Positions 30,859 through 40,688 are shown, counted from the stretch's first letter. The stretch is 48,598 bases of DNA from Thermococcus alcaliphilus (GCF_024054535.1 NZ_JAMXLV010000011.1:1-48598); one strand, 5' to 3'. Notes: generated from the sequence alone by a model not told the origin. Numbers and translations: made by a program.

Positions 30859-33800
30859 TTAATCTAAAACTGCAGATTTCAATATATTCACTGCGTTTTT
30901 AATGTTCAAGTATGCCCTTCTAATGTATATGAAGACACGAATATCTCCTAAGTTCTGATATATTGGTCCTGATCTTTCCGCGTTGGCATATGCTTTTGTT
31001 GCATTTTCGTAGTAGGACTTTGCAAGTCTAAGAACGTCCTCACTGACATTGGAGTTTACAGATTCGTTGTACAATTTACTGTATGTCTCGTTGTACCGGA
31101 GATAACCATAGTAATAGAATAGTGCTAAGTTAGCTATTTCTGATTTATCTTTTGTTTGTTCTTGGGAAGTCTTTGTGTTAAATGATTGTGAAACTAAAAC
31201 AGAAATGCTTATCTCGTTGTTATCTTCATTGCTTTCTACTACTGTGTTTTCCGGATCAACTATTGCTTTTAGTGTGTATTTTCCTTCATGTTCTGGTATC
31301 CATGGGAACTCTATCGTTGTTGACTCCTCTTTGCCAAGTCCGGGAATTGTTTTTGTTCCTATTAGAGTATCATTGGCGTAAAGAGTTATTGCAATATTTT
31401 TATTAGTGCTAGCTCCATCATTCTTTATAGTTACTACTATGCTATTTTGCTCTCCTTCTACTAGCTCAATTTCAGAGGGGGACAATGAGACAACTTTTAA
31501 ATCAGGAAGTTCTAGTCCAAAGGTATAGTCACTCAAGTGGCTAACATTTGCCCATACGTAGTTGTTCTTAGTATCCACTCCAAAGTCATAAACTGTTAGG
31601 TTGCCATATGGGGAATTATCGGGTATTGATTTCCCAACATACTTGCTGAGATCTATCCACTCGCTACCGTTCCAATAGAATATTGTAACAGCGATTTCTG
31701 GAACCCCCGCTGCTTTAAGTTCTTCTTCGTCATATGTAACGTTAAGTATCACCCACTCATAGTTTACCTGCTTATTGGTTTCAACTTTAATATATCTAAA
31801 GTCTTCAGCTCCCTCTTTTATAAGCTCAGATTTCATATCCTCATTCTCGAGTCCTCCACTGGCAATAACCAGGGCATATACTGGTTCAGTTTCGTTCGCT
31901 GAAATATAGATTTCAGTTTGTTTTTCTACACTAATCTTCGTTGTTTTGTTATTAGTGAAGTCAAGAGCCTCTATTTTGACCACTTTTCCATAGAAGTTCA
32001 CGAACTTTTGAGCTGTTAATCCTGCTTCATCTGTTGCTATGATTTTTACTGTATATTCTTCTACAGCAGGGACTGTGAAATTAAATGACCCTTTACAATC
32101 AGTCCCACACGTTGAAGTGTCAATGGTCATATTGAGGATTGTGTCTGTCCTGTTAGCTATCACGATGCTGATCTCTTTTAATGCCTTATTATCAGATGCT
32201 TCATATGTTATTGTGACATTTTTGCCAACTTGTTGTGAGGTGGGGTTAACTCTAATATCTACTGTTGGAGGAATTTCATCAGAAAGTACATGAATTGTAA
32301 TGCTCCATTCTATGTCTAGTAACGAGAACTCTTCCGTTACAAATCCAAATTTGCCCCAGTAGTATATATCCCCCCAAGGAGTTAGTTGATTAGGCTTTTT
32401 GAGCTTAAGTATTCCGTTGCCTTGCTCATCTGTAACTCCAACATATGTATAGTCCCATGTCTTGTAGTAGAAGTAGCCTTTGCCGGGTAGTTTTATCGGA
32501 ATTTCTATGTATTCTTTCTCTTTAGTGCTTTCAATTTCGTAGTATTTCGGAATTTCAAGATCTTCTGGTAAAATGAGGAACTGCGCTTCATGTTCCCATC
32601 CATTGCTTGAGGAGCATTCTGTCATGGAGTATTCCTCGTAAGTTCTGCATACCCAACCAGTTGGAAGGAGAGTTACTAAATATTTTCCAGGCTCAACAAT
32701 AGGAATTTTGAGTTCAGTGGTGTTCCAGTAATATACCTGAGGTTCTAGAACAAAGCCATTCCAAGAGTTTCCAATTAGTGGGGCAAACTCAAGAACTATT
32801 GGAATTGATGTAGGAGTTTCGTTCTCATAATATTTGAACGCGGAGAGTAGCGCTGGTGGTCTTGTTGTGTTCAGTTCTAGGTATGTTTTTATCTTTGCGA
32901 CTTCTAGAGAGCTTATTCCATAAGTTCCGGAGTCATGGATAAGGAGTGCCCACACTTTGTTAATGTCCTCTCCAAATCCTATCGGTGCATATGGGTTTCT
33001 TGGGAAGGATATCGTGGTATTTATTGAGCCTTCTTCGTCAGTTTTAACTTCGTGCACTCCAGTCGGCGTATAGATATATAGCGGTTCATTTGGTAACGGT
33101 TTTGTGAACTTTGATTCATAAGTAGCATTTTCTAACAATCCTGTTATACTAATACTCTCATCTAGAACAATCTCGTGGTTTTCTGGATTATAAACATAGT
33201 ATGCATAATCCCAAGCAGAGGATATATAAGGGCGATAGACATATACATACGCTTCCGCGTTTCCAATTTTTATCACTCCAAAGTAGGCATCTTCCGGCAC
33301 TTTTATTCCTGTTAAAGTTAGCTTCCCTGTTTCGTCGAACTGTACGTATGTTCTGTTAACGCTTGCTAACTCAAGAGTTAGAGAATCTTTTCCAGTCCAA
33401 GGGTACCATATAATTTCTAAGGTATAGTTATATCCAGGTAATGCAGTTGAAGACGTTACTTCAAATGACAGGAATTCTCCAGGAGTTGCTATTACCTCTT
33501 GGGGAGTTATAACAGCATCTAAATATTTGTCTAAAGTTTCTTCCGCCATGATGGCCTCTTCTTCGCTATTTAAATTCTCTTCAGGTACTTGTTCTTTTGA
33601 AACTCCTATCCATTCTGAACCCAAGGGGATATAACTGTCTTTCCCATCGTATAGCTCGATAGCAATGCCTTCTGCATCAAGTGGTACAGAGAGGGTTATG
33701 TGGCCGTATCCATTTGTAAGAGTTACATTGTAGGTGCTTTCAGTAATGTCTTCTTTCCTAAAATAAATTGCTTTTAAAATCAAGTCTCCACTATATGGCA

Positions 33801-34551
33801 TGCCTGTAGTCACATCTTTGGCAAATACATGTACTGTGAATTCTTTACCTTCTCTGACATTCTCAGAAGCTACTACTGCAACTTCCAAGGGAATGTTTGT
33901 TACTTTAACGGCTCCAGCTTCCTGTCCATCGAGGTATACATAATACTCTCCCGTAGTGTTAAACTGAACAGTGTATTCTAGTATTCCATTTACGGGAGTT
34001 ATTGTGGTATTTATTAGGGGGTTTCCTTCTCTTTTGATTATTGCAATGTTTACTGGGTTGGTATAGGGCTTTCTGGTGAATGGTTCTATAAGCGCCCATC
34101 TAAGTGTAATGTTTTCGCCAACTTTTGCGAGAATGTTCTTTTCGACAAAGTAATAAGGCTGTATCTCAATTACTTCAAAGGATGTCCAAAAAGTAGTGCT
34201 ATTGTAGGATATCTCCACGTTGTACCATCCTACTTCTTCTGGTGTGAAAGTAGTATTTGCGATACCGTATTTGTTAGTCGTCACGATATCTGTAAACACT
34301 GTTTCTCCGTATTTCATTACAGTAAATTTAACTTGAACATTTGGAACTGGCCCTTCGTAGGGCCTCCAGATCAATGCAAACAAGGTGATGTTTTGTCCCT
34401 TTACAATCTGATCCCTAAAAGTACCACCGAAAACCTGCACCCCGGTTTCTTTGTTGTACTCCACTTCTATATGTGCCATTACTGGCATGCTCCCCAGTAG
34501 AAGCAGAGTCAGAACGAGAGCTATTATATTACTTTTTTTGATTGTCAGCAT
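30859..34551 (-). CDS. Large secreted surface protein with Ig-like and CARDB modules
   Basis: The 1230-residue protein has a signal peptide (KSNIIALVLTLLLLGSMPVMA) and many beta-sandwich domains: EVGWYNVEISYNSTTFW and NTTGEYYVYLDGQEAG in the first third, an Ig-like domain near 757-860 (RVNPTSQQVGKNVTITYEA), a module near 900-1010 (GSEWIDLSKYVG to NYVWANVSHLSDYTFG) and a CARDB domain near 1015-1115. A helical domain occupies about 1130-1230, and there is no membrane anchor after it. The last modules recur in the 45751-48597 protein. The ATG at 34551 has GGTGAT upstream. It lies between isoprenoid genes and rnj, and should be an S-layer-associated or adhesive protein. Confidence 0.78.
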   Translation of the reverse strand: MLTIKKSNIIALVLTLLLLGSMPVMAHIEVEYNKETGVQVFGGTFRDQIVKGQNITLFALIWRPYEGPVPNVQVKFTVMKYGETVFTDIVTTNKYGIANTTFTPEEVGWYNVEISYNSTTFWTSFEVIEIQPYYFVEKNILAKVGENITLRWALIEPFTRKPYTNPVNIAIIKREGNPLINTTITPVNGILEYTVQFNTTGEYYVYLDGQEAGAVKVTNIPLEVAVVASENVREGKEFTVHVFAKDVTTGMPYSGDLILKAIYFRKEDITESTYNVTLTNGYGHITLSVPLDAEGIAIELYDGKDSYIPLGSEWIGVSKEQVPEENLNSEEEAIMAEETLDKYLDAVITPQEVIATPGEFLSFEVTSSTALPGYNYTLEIIWYPWTGKDSLTLELASVNRTYVQFDETGKLTLTGIKVPEDAYFGVIKIGNAEAYVYVYRPYISSAWDYAYYVYNPENHEIVLDESISITGLLENATYESKFTKPLPNEPLYIYTPTGVHEVKTDEEGSINTTISFPRNPYAPIGFGEDINKVWALLIHDSGTYGISSLEVAKIKTYLELNTTRPPALLSAFKYYENETPTSIPIVLEFAPLIGNSWNGFVLEPQVYYWNTTELKIPIVEPGKYLVTLLPTGWVCRTYEEYSMTECSSSNGWEHEAQFLILPEDLEIPKYYEIESTKEKEYIEIPIKLPGKGYFYYKTWDYTYVGVTDEQGNGILKLKKPNQLTPWGDIYYWGKFGFVTEEFSLLDIEWSITIHVLSDEIPPTVDIRVNPTSQQVGKNVTITYEASDNKALKEISIVIANRTDTILNMTIDTSTCGTDCKGSFNFTVPAVEEYTVKIIATDEAGLTAQKFVNFYGKVVKIEALDFTNNKTTKISVEKQTEIYISANETEPVYALVIASGGLENEDMKSELIKEGAEDFRYIKVETNKQVNYEWVILNVTYDEEELKAAGVPEIAVTIFYWNGSEWIDLSKYVGKSIPDNSPYGNLTVYDFGVDTKNNYVWANVSHLSDYTFGLELPDLKVVSLSPSEIELVEGEQNSIVVTIKNDGASTNKNIAITLYANDTLIGTKTIPGLGKEESTTIEFPWIPEHEGKYTLKAIVDPENTVVESNEDNNEISISVLVSQSFNTKTSQEQTKDKSEIANLALFYYYGYLRYNETYSKLYNESVNSNVSEDVLRLAKSYYENATKAYANAERSGPIYQNLGDIRVFIYIRRAYLNIKNAVNILKSAVLD

Positions 34552-34583
34552 AGCTGGATCACCAAGTAAAAAATGCATAATAT

Positions 34584-34597
34584 AGAATTAATATTCT
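34584..34597. promoter_or_regulatory. Inverted repeat at the surface-protein promoter
   Basis: AGAAT-TAAT-ATTCT is a 5-bp inverted repeat with a 4-base spacer. It overlaps the start of the minus-strand TATA candidate TTCTATATTATGC, which lies about 30 bases before the ATG at 34551. It could be an operator. A/T-rich palindromes arise easily by chance, so confidence is low. Confidence 0.3.
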
Positions 34598-34703
34598 TTA
34601 CTACCAATTGTTCAGATATTTAGTTTAATGATACCCTGTTGTTTTTGGCAAAAATACAATATCATGTTACACCTCATTGTCAAAGGTTAAAAATGAAAAC
34701 TTT

Positions 34704-35819
34704 TTAAGATGTTCTATTCCTCAAAAAATCCCACAAATCAATCCTCTGCTCGAGCCACTCTCTTGCAAAGCCTGTAATCACAAGGGGAACTTTCCTAAGT
34801 TCCTCAACGTTTCTTGCCCCCACGAGGAACATAGCGTTCCTCAGCTCATCTATGTAGCGCTGGAGGATTTTGATTACTCCTTCAACGTCTCCCTTTACCG
34901 CTGGTTTGAGCAAGGGCAAAGCGACTCCCGCTAAATTTGCTCCAAGTGCCAAAGCCTTTGCTATCATTATGCCGTCCCTTATCCCACCAGTGGCGATTAT
35001 TGGTAGCTTTGTTGCATAGCGAACTTCAGCCACGCTTAAAGCCGTTGGAATTCCCCAGTCCCAGAACTTTAGGGCTAAGTTTTTACTTCTTTCATCCTTT
35101 GCCCTGTAATACTCAACACCGCTCCAGCTCGTACCACCAAGCCCACCGACGTCTATCGCATCTACGCCGATGCTTTCTAACCTTATCGCGACTTCCATTG
35201 AAACTCCCGCGCCGGTTTCCTTGGCTATTATTGGGTAAGGGAACTCACTCTTAAGTTCAGCCAAAGCTTTCAAAACACCTCTGTACTGAGTATCTCCTTC
35301 AGGCTGGACGCTCTCCTGTAGAGGGTTCATGTGGATAGCCAAAGCATCAGCTTGAATTGTTTCAACGGCTTTTAGAGCTTCCTTAATCCCATAGCGGTTT
35401 GGCATCGTCTCGGCAAACTGAGGGGCACCTAAGTTGCCGACCAAAAAGACATCTGGAGCTACATCTCTAACGTAATAGCTCTCCCACGTTTCGGGATTCC
35501 TTATCATTGCCCTCTGGCTTCCAACTCCCATTGGAATATTAAGCTCCTGCGCGGCTTTGGCAAGGGTTTTATTTATTTTCCCAGCGAGCTGGGAGCCTTT
35601 AGTTCCTCCTGTCATTCCAGCGATCATTATTGGGTAGTCAAACTTCCTCCCGAGGAACTCTACGCTAAGGTCAATTTCGTCCTTGTCTATTTCGGGCAGA
35701 GAACGGTGAACGAAGTGGATGTTCTCAAATTGAGTAGTTACGTGAGCTTCGACCTGTTTCTTTAAGCAGTGCTCTATGTGCTCAAATTTCCTAATAACAG
35801 TAAGCTCTTCTTTATCCAC
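34704..35819 (-). CDS. fni: Type 2 isopentenyl diphosphate isomerase
   Basis: The 371-residue FMN enzyme interconverts IPP and DMAPP. It shows the type 2 features: [46 protein letters not shown] with the catalytic Gln, [20 protein letters not shown], and [20 protein letters not shown] for the phosphate of FMN. The GTG at 35819 is used because GAGGTG lies 6 bases upstream; GTG at 35828 is inside that site. It follows the isopentenyl phosphate kinase gene by 2 bases, as the last of the mvk-ipk-fni set. Confidence 0.94.
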   Translation of the reverse strand: MDKEELTVIRKFEHIEHCLKKQVEAHVTTQFENIHFVHRSLPEIDKDEIDLSVEFLGRKFDYPIMIAGMTGGTKGSQLAGKINKTLAKAAQELNIPMGVGSQRAMIRNPETWESYYVRDVAPDVFLVGNLGAPQFAETMPNRYGIKEALKAVETIQADALAIHMNPLQESVQPEGDTQYRGVLKALAELKSEFPYPIIAKETGAGVSMEVAIRLESIGVDAIDVGGLGGTSWSGVEYYRAKDERSKNLALKFWDWGIPTALSVAEVRYATKLPIIATGGIRDGIMIAKALALGANLAGVALPLLKPAVKGDVEGVIKILQRYIDELRNAMFLVGARNVEELRKVPLVITGFAREWLEQRIDLWDFLRNRTS

Positions 35820-35821
35820 AT

Positions 35822-36604
35822 TTACCACCTCTTAATAGCAGTTCCGGGATTTTTCCCTTGGAGGGCTTTCATGAGGTTTCCTTTAACCTTTCCGTTTGTG
35901 AAGTAAACTTCCGAATAGTGGGCTATCTCAAGGGCTTTTTTGAGCTTGTTTCCGATGCCACCAGTTACGTCTATTCCCGCTGATTCTGAGCTTTCCAATA
36001 GGTGTTCGATTCCTTCTTTGGTAAGCTCTTTAATAAGCTCTGCTCCCTCTTCTTTTGGATTTTTGGTATAAATCCCATCAACGTCCATCAAAAAGACCAC
36101 CTTGCTTGGCTTGAACATCTTTGCTAAATAGCCCACTATCTGGTCTCCAGAGAGGATGTCTATTCCCTTATCAAGGGCAACTGCAGTATCTCCAAAGAGC
36201 ACCGGGATGAAGCCTTTTTCCAAAAGCTTTCTAAGAACCTCAAGCTCACCATAAACAATTTCCCCCTTCTCAATGAGGAAAATCGAAGAGGAAGAGATGG
36301 AATAAGCGGGCAAGCCTTTCTCTAAGAAAGTTTGAATTATCAAATCATTGAGCTTAAGCATTGCCTGGTGAGTCCTTGAGAAGCCAATCCTTTTACGCTC
36401 TACATCCCCGGTTAGCCCTTCCCTGATTTTGTACTTCCTTGCATTTGGGTGCCCAAAGCTTCCACCGCCGTGTACGAGGATAAAGCTCTCCTTAGGGTAA
36501 AACTGGGCGATTTCTTCCGCTATGTTCTCGAGGACTTCTCGGTTAAATGAATAAGGGATATTTTTGTCGCTTATCACGCTTCCCCCGAGCTTGATGACTA
36601 TCAT
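35822..36604 (-). CDS. Isopentenyl phosphate kinase
   Basis: The 260-residue amino acid kinase-fold enzyme phosphorylates isopentenyl phosphate to IPP, the step special to the archaeal mevalonate route. [14 protein letters not shown] binds ATP phosphates, [17 protein letters not shown] has the substrate-binding His, and [14 protein letters not shown] with [15 protein letters not shown] and [16 protein letters not shown] complete the site. It overlaps mvk by 4 bases upstream and runs into fni. The clustering of kinase, isomerase and mevalonate kinase genes supports the assignment. Confidence 0.94.
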   Translation of the reverse strand: MIVIKLGGSVISDKNIPYSFNREVLENIAEEIAQFYPKESFILVHGGGSFGHPNARKYKIREGLTGDVERKRIGFSRTHQAMLKLNDLIIQTFLEKGLPAYSISSSSIFLIEKGEIVYGELEVLRKLLEKGFIPVLFGDTAVALDKGIDILSGDQIVGYLAKMFKPSKVVFLMDVDGIYTKNPKEEGAELIKELTKEGIEHLLESSESAGIDVTGGIGNKLKKALEIAHYSEVYFTNGKVKGNLMKALQGKNPGTAIKRW

Positions 36605-37602
36605 TCTTCGACCTCCTCAATTCTTAGCCCCTCTCTGCTTATCTTTGTTATCATTGGCACTCCACCCGCTATCTTTATGGCCGTTGCCACCTCGCTCTGC
36701 TTTCCTGGAGCCAAGGCGTACATACATCCTCCCCCTCCGGCACCTGTTATCTTTGCCCCAAGAGCTCCAGCTTCTCTTGAAGCATACACTAAATCGCTCA
36801 GGCTTTTTGTTGAGACACCAAGGGCATCGAGAAGGCCATGATTTATGTTCATCAACCTTCCAAGCAGCTGGAACTTGATTTCCTTGTCGTACTCTGCGAG
36901 GATAACTTCTCTCGCTTTTTCCACGAGCTTGCCCATTGAATTTAAAATCGGCTCAATTATTTCTGGCATCTCCTCATAGTTCTTCCTAACTTTAGCAACG
37001 AGCTCTTTTGTGGAGCCACTTGAACCGGTGTAGCCCACAACTATTGGCAATTCAACCACAGGCAGGCTCTCAAAAGAGCCCTTTTGGTAGTAGAGAAAGC
37101 CCCCAACCGCTGAAACCGTTGGATCAATGCCGCTCGATGCACCTTGTACGAGGAGTTCCACTTTATGCCCCAGTTTAGCAATCTCTTCTTTGCTTAGTTC
37201 CAGCCCGAGAAGCTTCGACACTGCCCCAATAGTTGCCACAGCAACAGCAGCTGAACTTCCCAACCCTGCTCCTACAGGAATTTGAGAGGTTATTGAAACA
37301 GTTATTCCCTTCTGCTTTCCTGCTTCTTCCATTACAAGATTTATTGCTTCCCTAACATAACTCAAAACTTCAGCCGCTTTTCCATAGTCGGTCTCGAAAT
37401 AAATTTGATCCTCGGTGAATGATACCGTCAAGCCTGGAGTTCTGATGTCCTTAGCCTCTATTCTAATTCTCCCGTTTTCGTTAAACTCCGCTTTTACATA
37501 TGTCCTCAAATCAATGGCTGCAGCTATAGCAGGTTTTCCATAAACTACGCTGTGCTCTCCAAAGAGGATAATTTTAGCGGGTGCAGAAGCAAGAACTCTC
37601 AT
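36601..37602 (-). CDS. mvk: Mevalonate kinase
   Basis: The 333-residue GHMP kinase phosphorylates mevalonate at C5. It has [20 protein letters not shown] at the start, the ATP loop [20 protein letters not shown] near 108-127, the catalytic Asp region [20 protein letters not shown], and [19 protein letters not shown] near the end. GGAGGGC precedes the ATG, and the preceding hepT gene stops only 2 bases before it, so mvk is transcribed with the toxin-antitoxin pair unless it has an internal promoter. It begins the mvk-ipk-fni series. Confidence 0.95.
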   Translation of the reverse strand: MRVLASAPAKIILFGEHSVVYGKPAIAAAIDLRTYVKAEFNENGRIRIEAKDIRTPGLTVSFTEDQIYFETDYGKAAEVLSYVREAINLVMEEAGKQKGITVSITSQIPVGAGLGSSAAVAVATIGAVSKLLGLELSKEEIAKLGHKVELLVQGASSGIDPTVSAVGGFLYYQKGSFESLPVVELPIVVGYTGSSGSTKELVAKVRKNYEEMPEIIEPILNSMGKLVEKAREVILAEYDKEIKFQLLGRLMNINHGLLDALGVSTKSLSDLVYASREAGALGAKITGAGGGGCMYALAPGKQSEVATAIKIAGGVPMITKISREGLRIEEVEE

Positions 37603-37604
37603 TT

Positions 37605-37943
37605 TTAGCCCTCCCTCTTGATAATTTTCGATAACTCAGATTCTAACTTCGGTAAGTCTGAGGTTATGGTGTGCCAGACGATCTCTAGATCAACTCCAAA
37701 GTAAGCATGAATAAGTCTATCTCTCATTCCAGCAATTTCTTTCCAGGGGATTTGAGGGTATTTTTGCTGAATCTCTTTGGGGATATTTTTGGCAGCTTCT
37801 CCTATAACCTCCAAGTTTCTTAAAACTGCGTCAATTGTCTTTTCATCTCTTATGAAATCTCTAAATGCCATGCCAACAGTGTAACGTTTTATTTTTTCAA
37901 TTGAGTTGAGAATATCCTCAATGTACAAATATGGATCCCTCAT
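37605..37943 (-). CDS. hepT: HepT-like toxin (HEPN domain, DUF86)
   Basis: The 112-residue protein has the HEPN fold of DUF86: [40 protein letters not shown] and the RNase motif [12 protein letters not shown], that is R-x4-H-x-Y. HepT cuts RNA unless the partner MntA adds AMP groups to the tyrosine of this motif. The ATG overlaps the mntA stop by 4 bases, the standard arrangement. It stands directly before mvk. Confidence 0.92.
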   Translation of the reverse strand: MRDPYLYIEDILNSIEKIKRYTVGMAFRDFIRDEKTIDAVLRNLEVIGEAAKNIPKEIQQKYPQIPWKEIAGMRDRLIHAYFGVDLEIVWHTITSDLPKLESELSKIIKREG

Positions 37944-38233
37944 ACGTATTTCACCTCTTGGAGAATTTGCTTCCTAATTCGTTTCTTCAATGCTTTTTTT
38001 GTAACTAAATCAACTTTAACTCCGAGTAGAGTTTCGAGATATTCTTGGAGCTTAATAAACTCAATAAACCCGATAGGCCTATGAAATTCAACTAAAATGT
38101 CAACGTCGCTTGTTTCCTTTTGCTCTCCTCTTGAATAAGAGCCGAAGATACCAATTTTCTTGACTCCAAATTTTTCATAAAGCTCCTTTTTATGGGTTTG
38201 AAGTATCTTTTGTATCTCTTCAAGAGTTCTCAT
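37940..38233 (-). CDS. mntA: MntA-like minimal nucleotidyltransferase antitoxin
   Basis: The 97-residue protein has the MNT motif IGIFGSYSRGEQKETSDVD, with both catalytic acids of G-S-x10-D-x-D, and a further acid in VKVDLVTKKAL. It would AMPylate HepT to silence it. The ATG at 38233 is preceded by GGAGGCAGTAGG; a longer frame to 38290 has no such site and runs into the remnant of a second nucleotidyltransferase at 38278-38399. Confidence 0.92.
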   Translation of the reverse strand: MRTLEEIQKILQTHKKELYEKFGVKKIGIFGSYSRGEQKETSDVDILVEFHRPIGFIEFIKLQEYLETLLGVKVDLVTKKALKKRIRKQILQEVKYV

Positions 38234-38277
38234 CCTACTGCCTCCAGTTCGAGATAATCGTAGTAATACTTCTTGCA

Positions 38278-38399
38278 TTAATAAATACATAAATCGATGT
38301 CACTATCTTTTCGAGCCTGTCCTCTTGCATGTGAGCCATAAAAAATCTTTTTTCTTTGTCAAGGGAGAGCATTCTACATATTGCTCCTTCAATCTTCAT
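38278..38399 (-). pseudogene. Remnant of a second MNT nucleotidyltransferase gene
   Basis: Read on the minus strand, ATG at 38399 begins MKIEGAICRMLSLDKEKRFF. A shift of frame then gives FYGSHARGQARKDSDIDLCI and a stop at 38278-38280. The second part is a clean MNT catalytic motif (G-S-x-A-R-G...S-D-I-D). Start and motif lie in different frames and the rest of the domain is missing, so the gene is broken. It is directly upstream of the intact mntA and is not a close copy of it (GSYSRGEQKETSDVD). Confidence 0.75.
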
Positions 38400-38453
38400 G
38401 ATCTAAGATATACACTCCAAATTTATTTTTCTTTTGGTTGTTCTTGTATCCTT

Positions 38454-38876
38454 CTAAATTTCAGATTTTAGAAACTGCACCCATGCAAGGACTATGCTGG
38501 AAATTGAGAGCACGAAGGTTACTAAGCCAAGAACGTTTACACTCCAGTGCATCTCAAATGTACCGCATGAGGAAGAGCATTTTGTGAAGTTTTCAACACT
38601 GAGCCCATATTCTAACAAGGCTATTAAGGCTAATAGGCCTGTTGTACCCAATGTTTTTATCATTTTACTGCCCTCAGGATAAAACACTGAAAATATTATC
38701 AATGCGCCTCCAAGCAGGAGAAAGAACATGGCAGACTTTACAATGAGTTCTATGGTATCGGCGTCGTTAAAGTGGGGATTATCTAAGTTGAACAAAAGCT
38801 CACCTAAATAAAGTGCAGCTAAGATAAAGAGGGAAACTCCCACAAGTCGAATCAACTTTTGAATTGCTTGTTCCAT
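38454..38876 (-). CDS. Four-helix membrane protein
   Basis: No family is recognised. The 140-residue protein has helices at about 7-25 (LIRLVGVSLFILAALYLGEL), 45-65 (VKSAMFFLLLGGALIIFSVF), 76-92 and 112-135. Between the last two is an outer loop with TKCSSSCGTF, a possible disulfide. The ATG at 38876 has GAGGGATGGAGA immediately upstream. It lies between MEMO and the toxin-antitoxin genes with gaps on both sides. Confidence 0.6.
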   Translation of the reverse strand: MEQAIQKLIRLVGVSLFILAALYLGELLFNLDNPHFNDADTIELIVKSAMFFLLLGGALIIFSVFYPEGSKMIKTLGTTGLLALIALLEYGLSVENFTKCSSSCGTFEMHWSVNVLGLVTFVLSISSIVLAWVQFLKSEI

Positions 38877-38914
38877 TCTCCATCCCTCAATTTCCAAAAC
38901 GCCTTCCTAGCAGT

Positions 38915-39793
38915 TCATGCCTTCCTCATGACAATACTCACATAGCCAACTATCGCATCTGTTGACCTACTCACCTCAAAGCTCGTTGTGTAGTGCAAAA
39001 CCTCCGCTTCAACTGCTCCACTGAGTCTTGAGAAGACTATTGCCGTTGCAACTCCTCCCGGACCGCACATTGTGTGATCCATTTTCCTTATCTCGTCGAA
39101 CATTCCTTTATAATCAAATTCGATAATCTTTTGAATTACCCTGAAGTCCCATTCCCTAATTCTTCCCAGCAAATCATCCCCTCTTGCTCTAAAGGGCACA
39201 TAGCCGTAGGCATAGCCATAGTGCATCATGTCCGTGCTTGCTATAACCACTACATCCCTCCCAAGCTCTTGGCTTGCTTCAAATATCGCTTTTCCCAGGT
39301 CTTCAGCAACCTCCTCATCTTGCAGTCCAAGTGCTATGGGGACGATCTTTACTTCTTTTTCTGCTTTTTCGGAGATGTACTGAATGAAGGGCACCTGCAC
39401 TTCGAGAGAATGTTCGTATTTGTGAGCAAACTCGTCTAAATCCGCCAAACTGGAGTGCTTCGCGATAGTCTTTGCCAGCTCGGCATCAACTTCAATGTCT
39501 CCCATTGGAGTCCTCCAGACCCCTTTAGGGTAAATTGCTACGGGGGAGCCGAGACCAGTGTGGTTTGGCCCTATGATCACAAACGTCTCCGGGAGGCCGT
39601 CTTCATAGATTGCTTTGTACGTTCTTGAGGCAGTATAACCGGAGAAGATGTATCCAGCGTGGGGTGCAACTCCTGCAGTAATCTTTCTTTTTTCTCCAAG
39701 CTCTCCAAGATCACTGAAAAACTCATCAAGCATGAGTTTTAGCTCTCCTCCAGAGGGATAAAAGCTCCCGGCAACTGCGGGGTATCTTATCAT
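38915..39793 (-). CDS. MEMO1 family protein
   Basis: The 292-residue protein belongs to the Memo family: [19 protein letters not shown] at the start, [44 protein letters not shown] and [16 protein letters not shown], with conserved His residues at a possible metal site as in extradiol dioxygenases. The biochemical role in archaea is not settled. Memo genes often lie near mevalonate genes in archaea, as here. The ATG at 39793 has GGTGAT just upstream. Confidence 0.9.
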   Translation of the reverse strand: MIRYPAVAGSFYPSGGELKLMLDEFFSDLGELGEKRKITAGVAPHAGYIFSGYTASRTYKAIYEDGLPETFVIIGPNHTGLGSPVAIYPKGVWRTPMGDIEVDAELAKTIAKHSSLADLDEFAHKYEHSLEVQVPFIQYISEKAEKEVKIVPIALGLQDEEVAEDLGKAIFEASQELGRDVVVIASTDMMHYGYAYGYVPFRARGDDLLGRIREWDFRVIQKIIEFDYKGMFDEIRKMDHTMCGPGGVATAIVFSRLSGAVEAEVLHYTTSFEVSRSTDAIVGYVSIVMRKA

Positions 39794-39847
39794 TTTCATC
39801 ACCAAACTCTATTTGCACTGGATGTTTATTAGAGTTTCTTGGAAAAC

Positions 39848-39874
39848 TTTAATATAGGTGGGAGCTAAAGCTCC
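39848..39874 (+). promoter_or_regulatory. Promoter with hairpin or operator before the racemase-like gene
   Basis: TTTAATATAGG at 39848-39858 is a TATA candidate. GGAGC-TAAA-GCTCC at 39861-39874 follows with TTTT after it. Being between TATA box and predicted start (near 39875), it would act as DNA operator; if transcription starts earlier it would be a leader hairpin. AGGTGG before the ATG at 39889 is the ribosome binding site. Confidence 0.4.
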
Positions 39875-39888
39875 TTTTAGGTGGAAAT

Positions 39889-40602
39889 ATGTACGGATGG
39901 AGAGGTAGAATTGGCTTGATAGTTCCGTCCTCAAACACGACAATGGAGATGGAACTGCATTCAGCTTTGCCTGAGGGAGTATCACTTCACACAGCAAGGA
40001 TGCCCTTGAAGAACGTTACTGAAGAGGAGCTTGTAGCGATGAGCGGGCTTGCAGTGGAGAGTGCAAAGCTATTGAAGGATGCCGACGTTGACTTAATTCT
40101 CTACGGCTGTACTAGCGGATCCTTTATAGGCGGTGGAGAATTCGACAAGGAGCTTGCAGAAAAAATCGAGAGCGAGGTGAAGCTACCAGTTATAACGACT
40201 AGCACTGCAGTTGTTGAAGCCCTTAAGATTCTTGACTCCCAGAGGATTCTTGTCATAACTCCCTACACCGATGAGATAAACCAGAGGGAGAGAGAGTTTT
40301 TGGAGGCTAATGAGTTTGAGGTCATAGACATTAGAGGGCTTGGAATAGTTGACAACACCAGAATAGGGAGACTTGAGCCCTATGAGGCTTACAGAATGGC
40401 TAAGGCACTCTTTACCGATGAAGCAGACGCAATATTCATAAGCTGTACCAACCTGAGAACTTTTGAAATAATCGAGGCTCTCGAAGATGACTTAGGAGTT
40501 CCTGTCGTTACAAGCAATCAAGCCTCTCTATGGCTTGCATTGAGAGAGCTCGATGTGGGAGAAAAGATTCCTTGGCTTGGAAAGCTTTTTACAGAGTTTT
40601 GA
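39889..40602 (+). CDS. Maleate isomerase / Asp-Glu racemase superfamily protein
   Basis: The 237-residue protein belongs to the two-cysteine racemase/isomerase fold. It has GRIGLIVPSSNTTMEMELHS at the start, then DLILYGCTSGSFIGG and AIFISCTNLRTFEIIEAL, each providing a catalytic Cys. The pattern is closest to maleate cis-trans isomerase and arylmalonate decarboxylase. The natural substrate in Thermococcales is not known. It stands alone between MEMO and pfkC. Confidence 0.85.
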   Translation: MYGWRGRIGLIVPSSNTTMEMELHSALPEGVSLHTARMPLKNVTEEELVAMSGLAVESAKLLKDADVDLILYGCTSGSFIGGGEFDKELAEKIESEVKLPVITTSTAVVEALKILDSQRILVITPYTDEINQREREFLEANEFEVIDIRGLGIVDNTRIGRLEPYEAYRMAKALFTDEADAIFISCTNLRTFEIIEALEDDLGVPVVTSNQASLWLALRELDVGEKIPWLGKLFTEF

Positions 40603-40669
40603 TTCTCTTGGCATTTTTTTAATCTCCACAAAAATATTTTTAAGTACTCTTGTAAACTTTTCTCCAAGT

Positions 40670-40686
40670 ATTCACTGAGGGTGATA
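40670..40686 (+). promoter_or_regulatory. Thermococcales glycolytic motif (TGM) at the pfkC start
   Basis: ATTCAC-TGAGG-GTGATA matches the TGM consensus TATCAC-N5-GTGATA at 10 of 12 positions, with a perfect right half and correct spacing. A TATA candidate (TATTTTTAAG) lies upstream near 40634-40643. TGM downstream of the TATA box is the arrangement at which TrmBL1/Tgr represses glycolytic genes without maltodextrin-type sugars. It overlaps the ribosome binding site. Confidence 0.65.
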
Positions 40687-40688
40687 AC

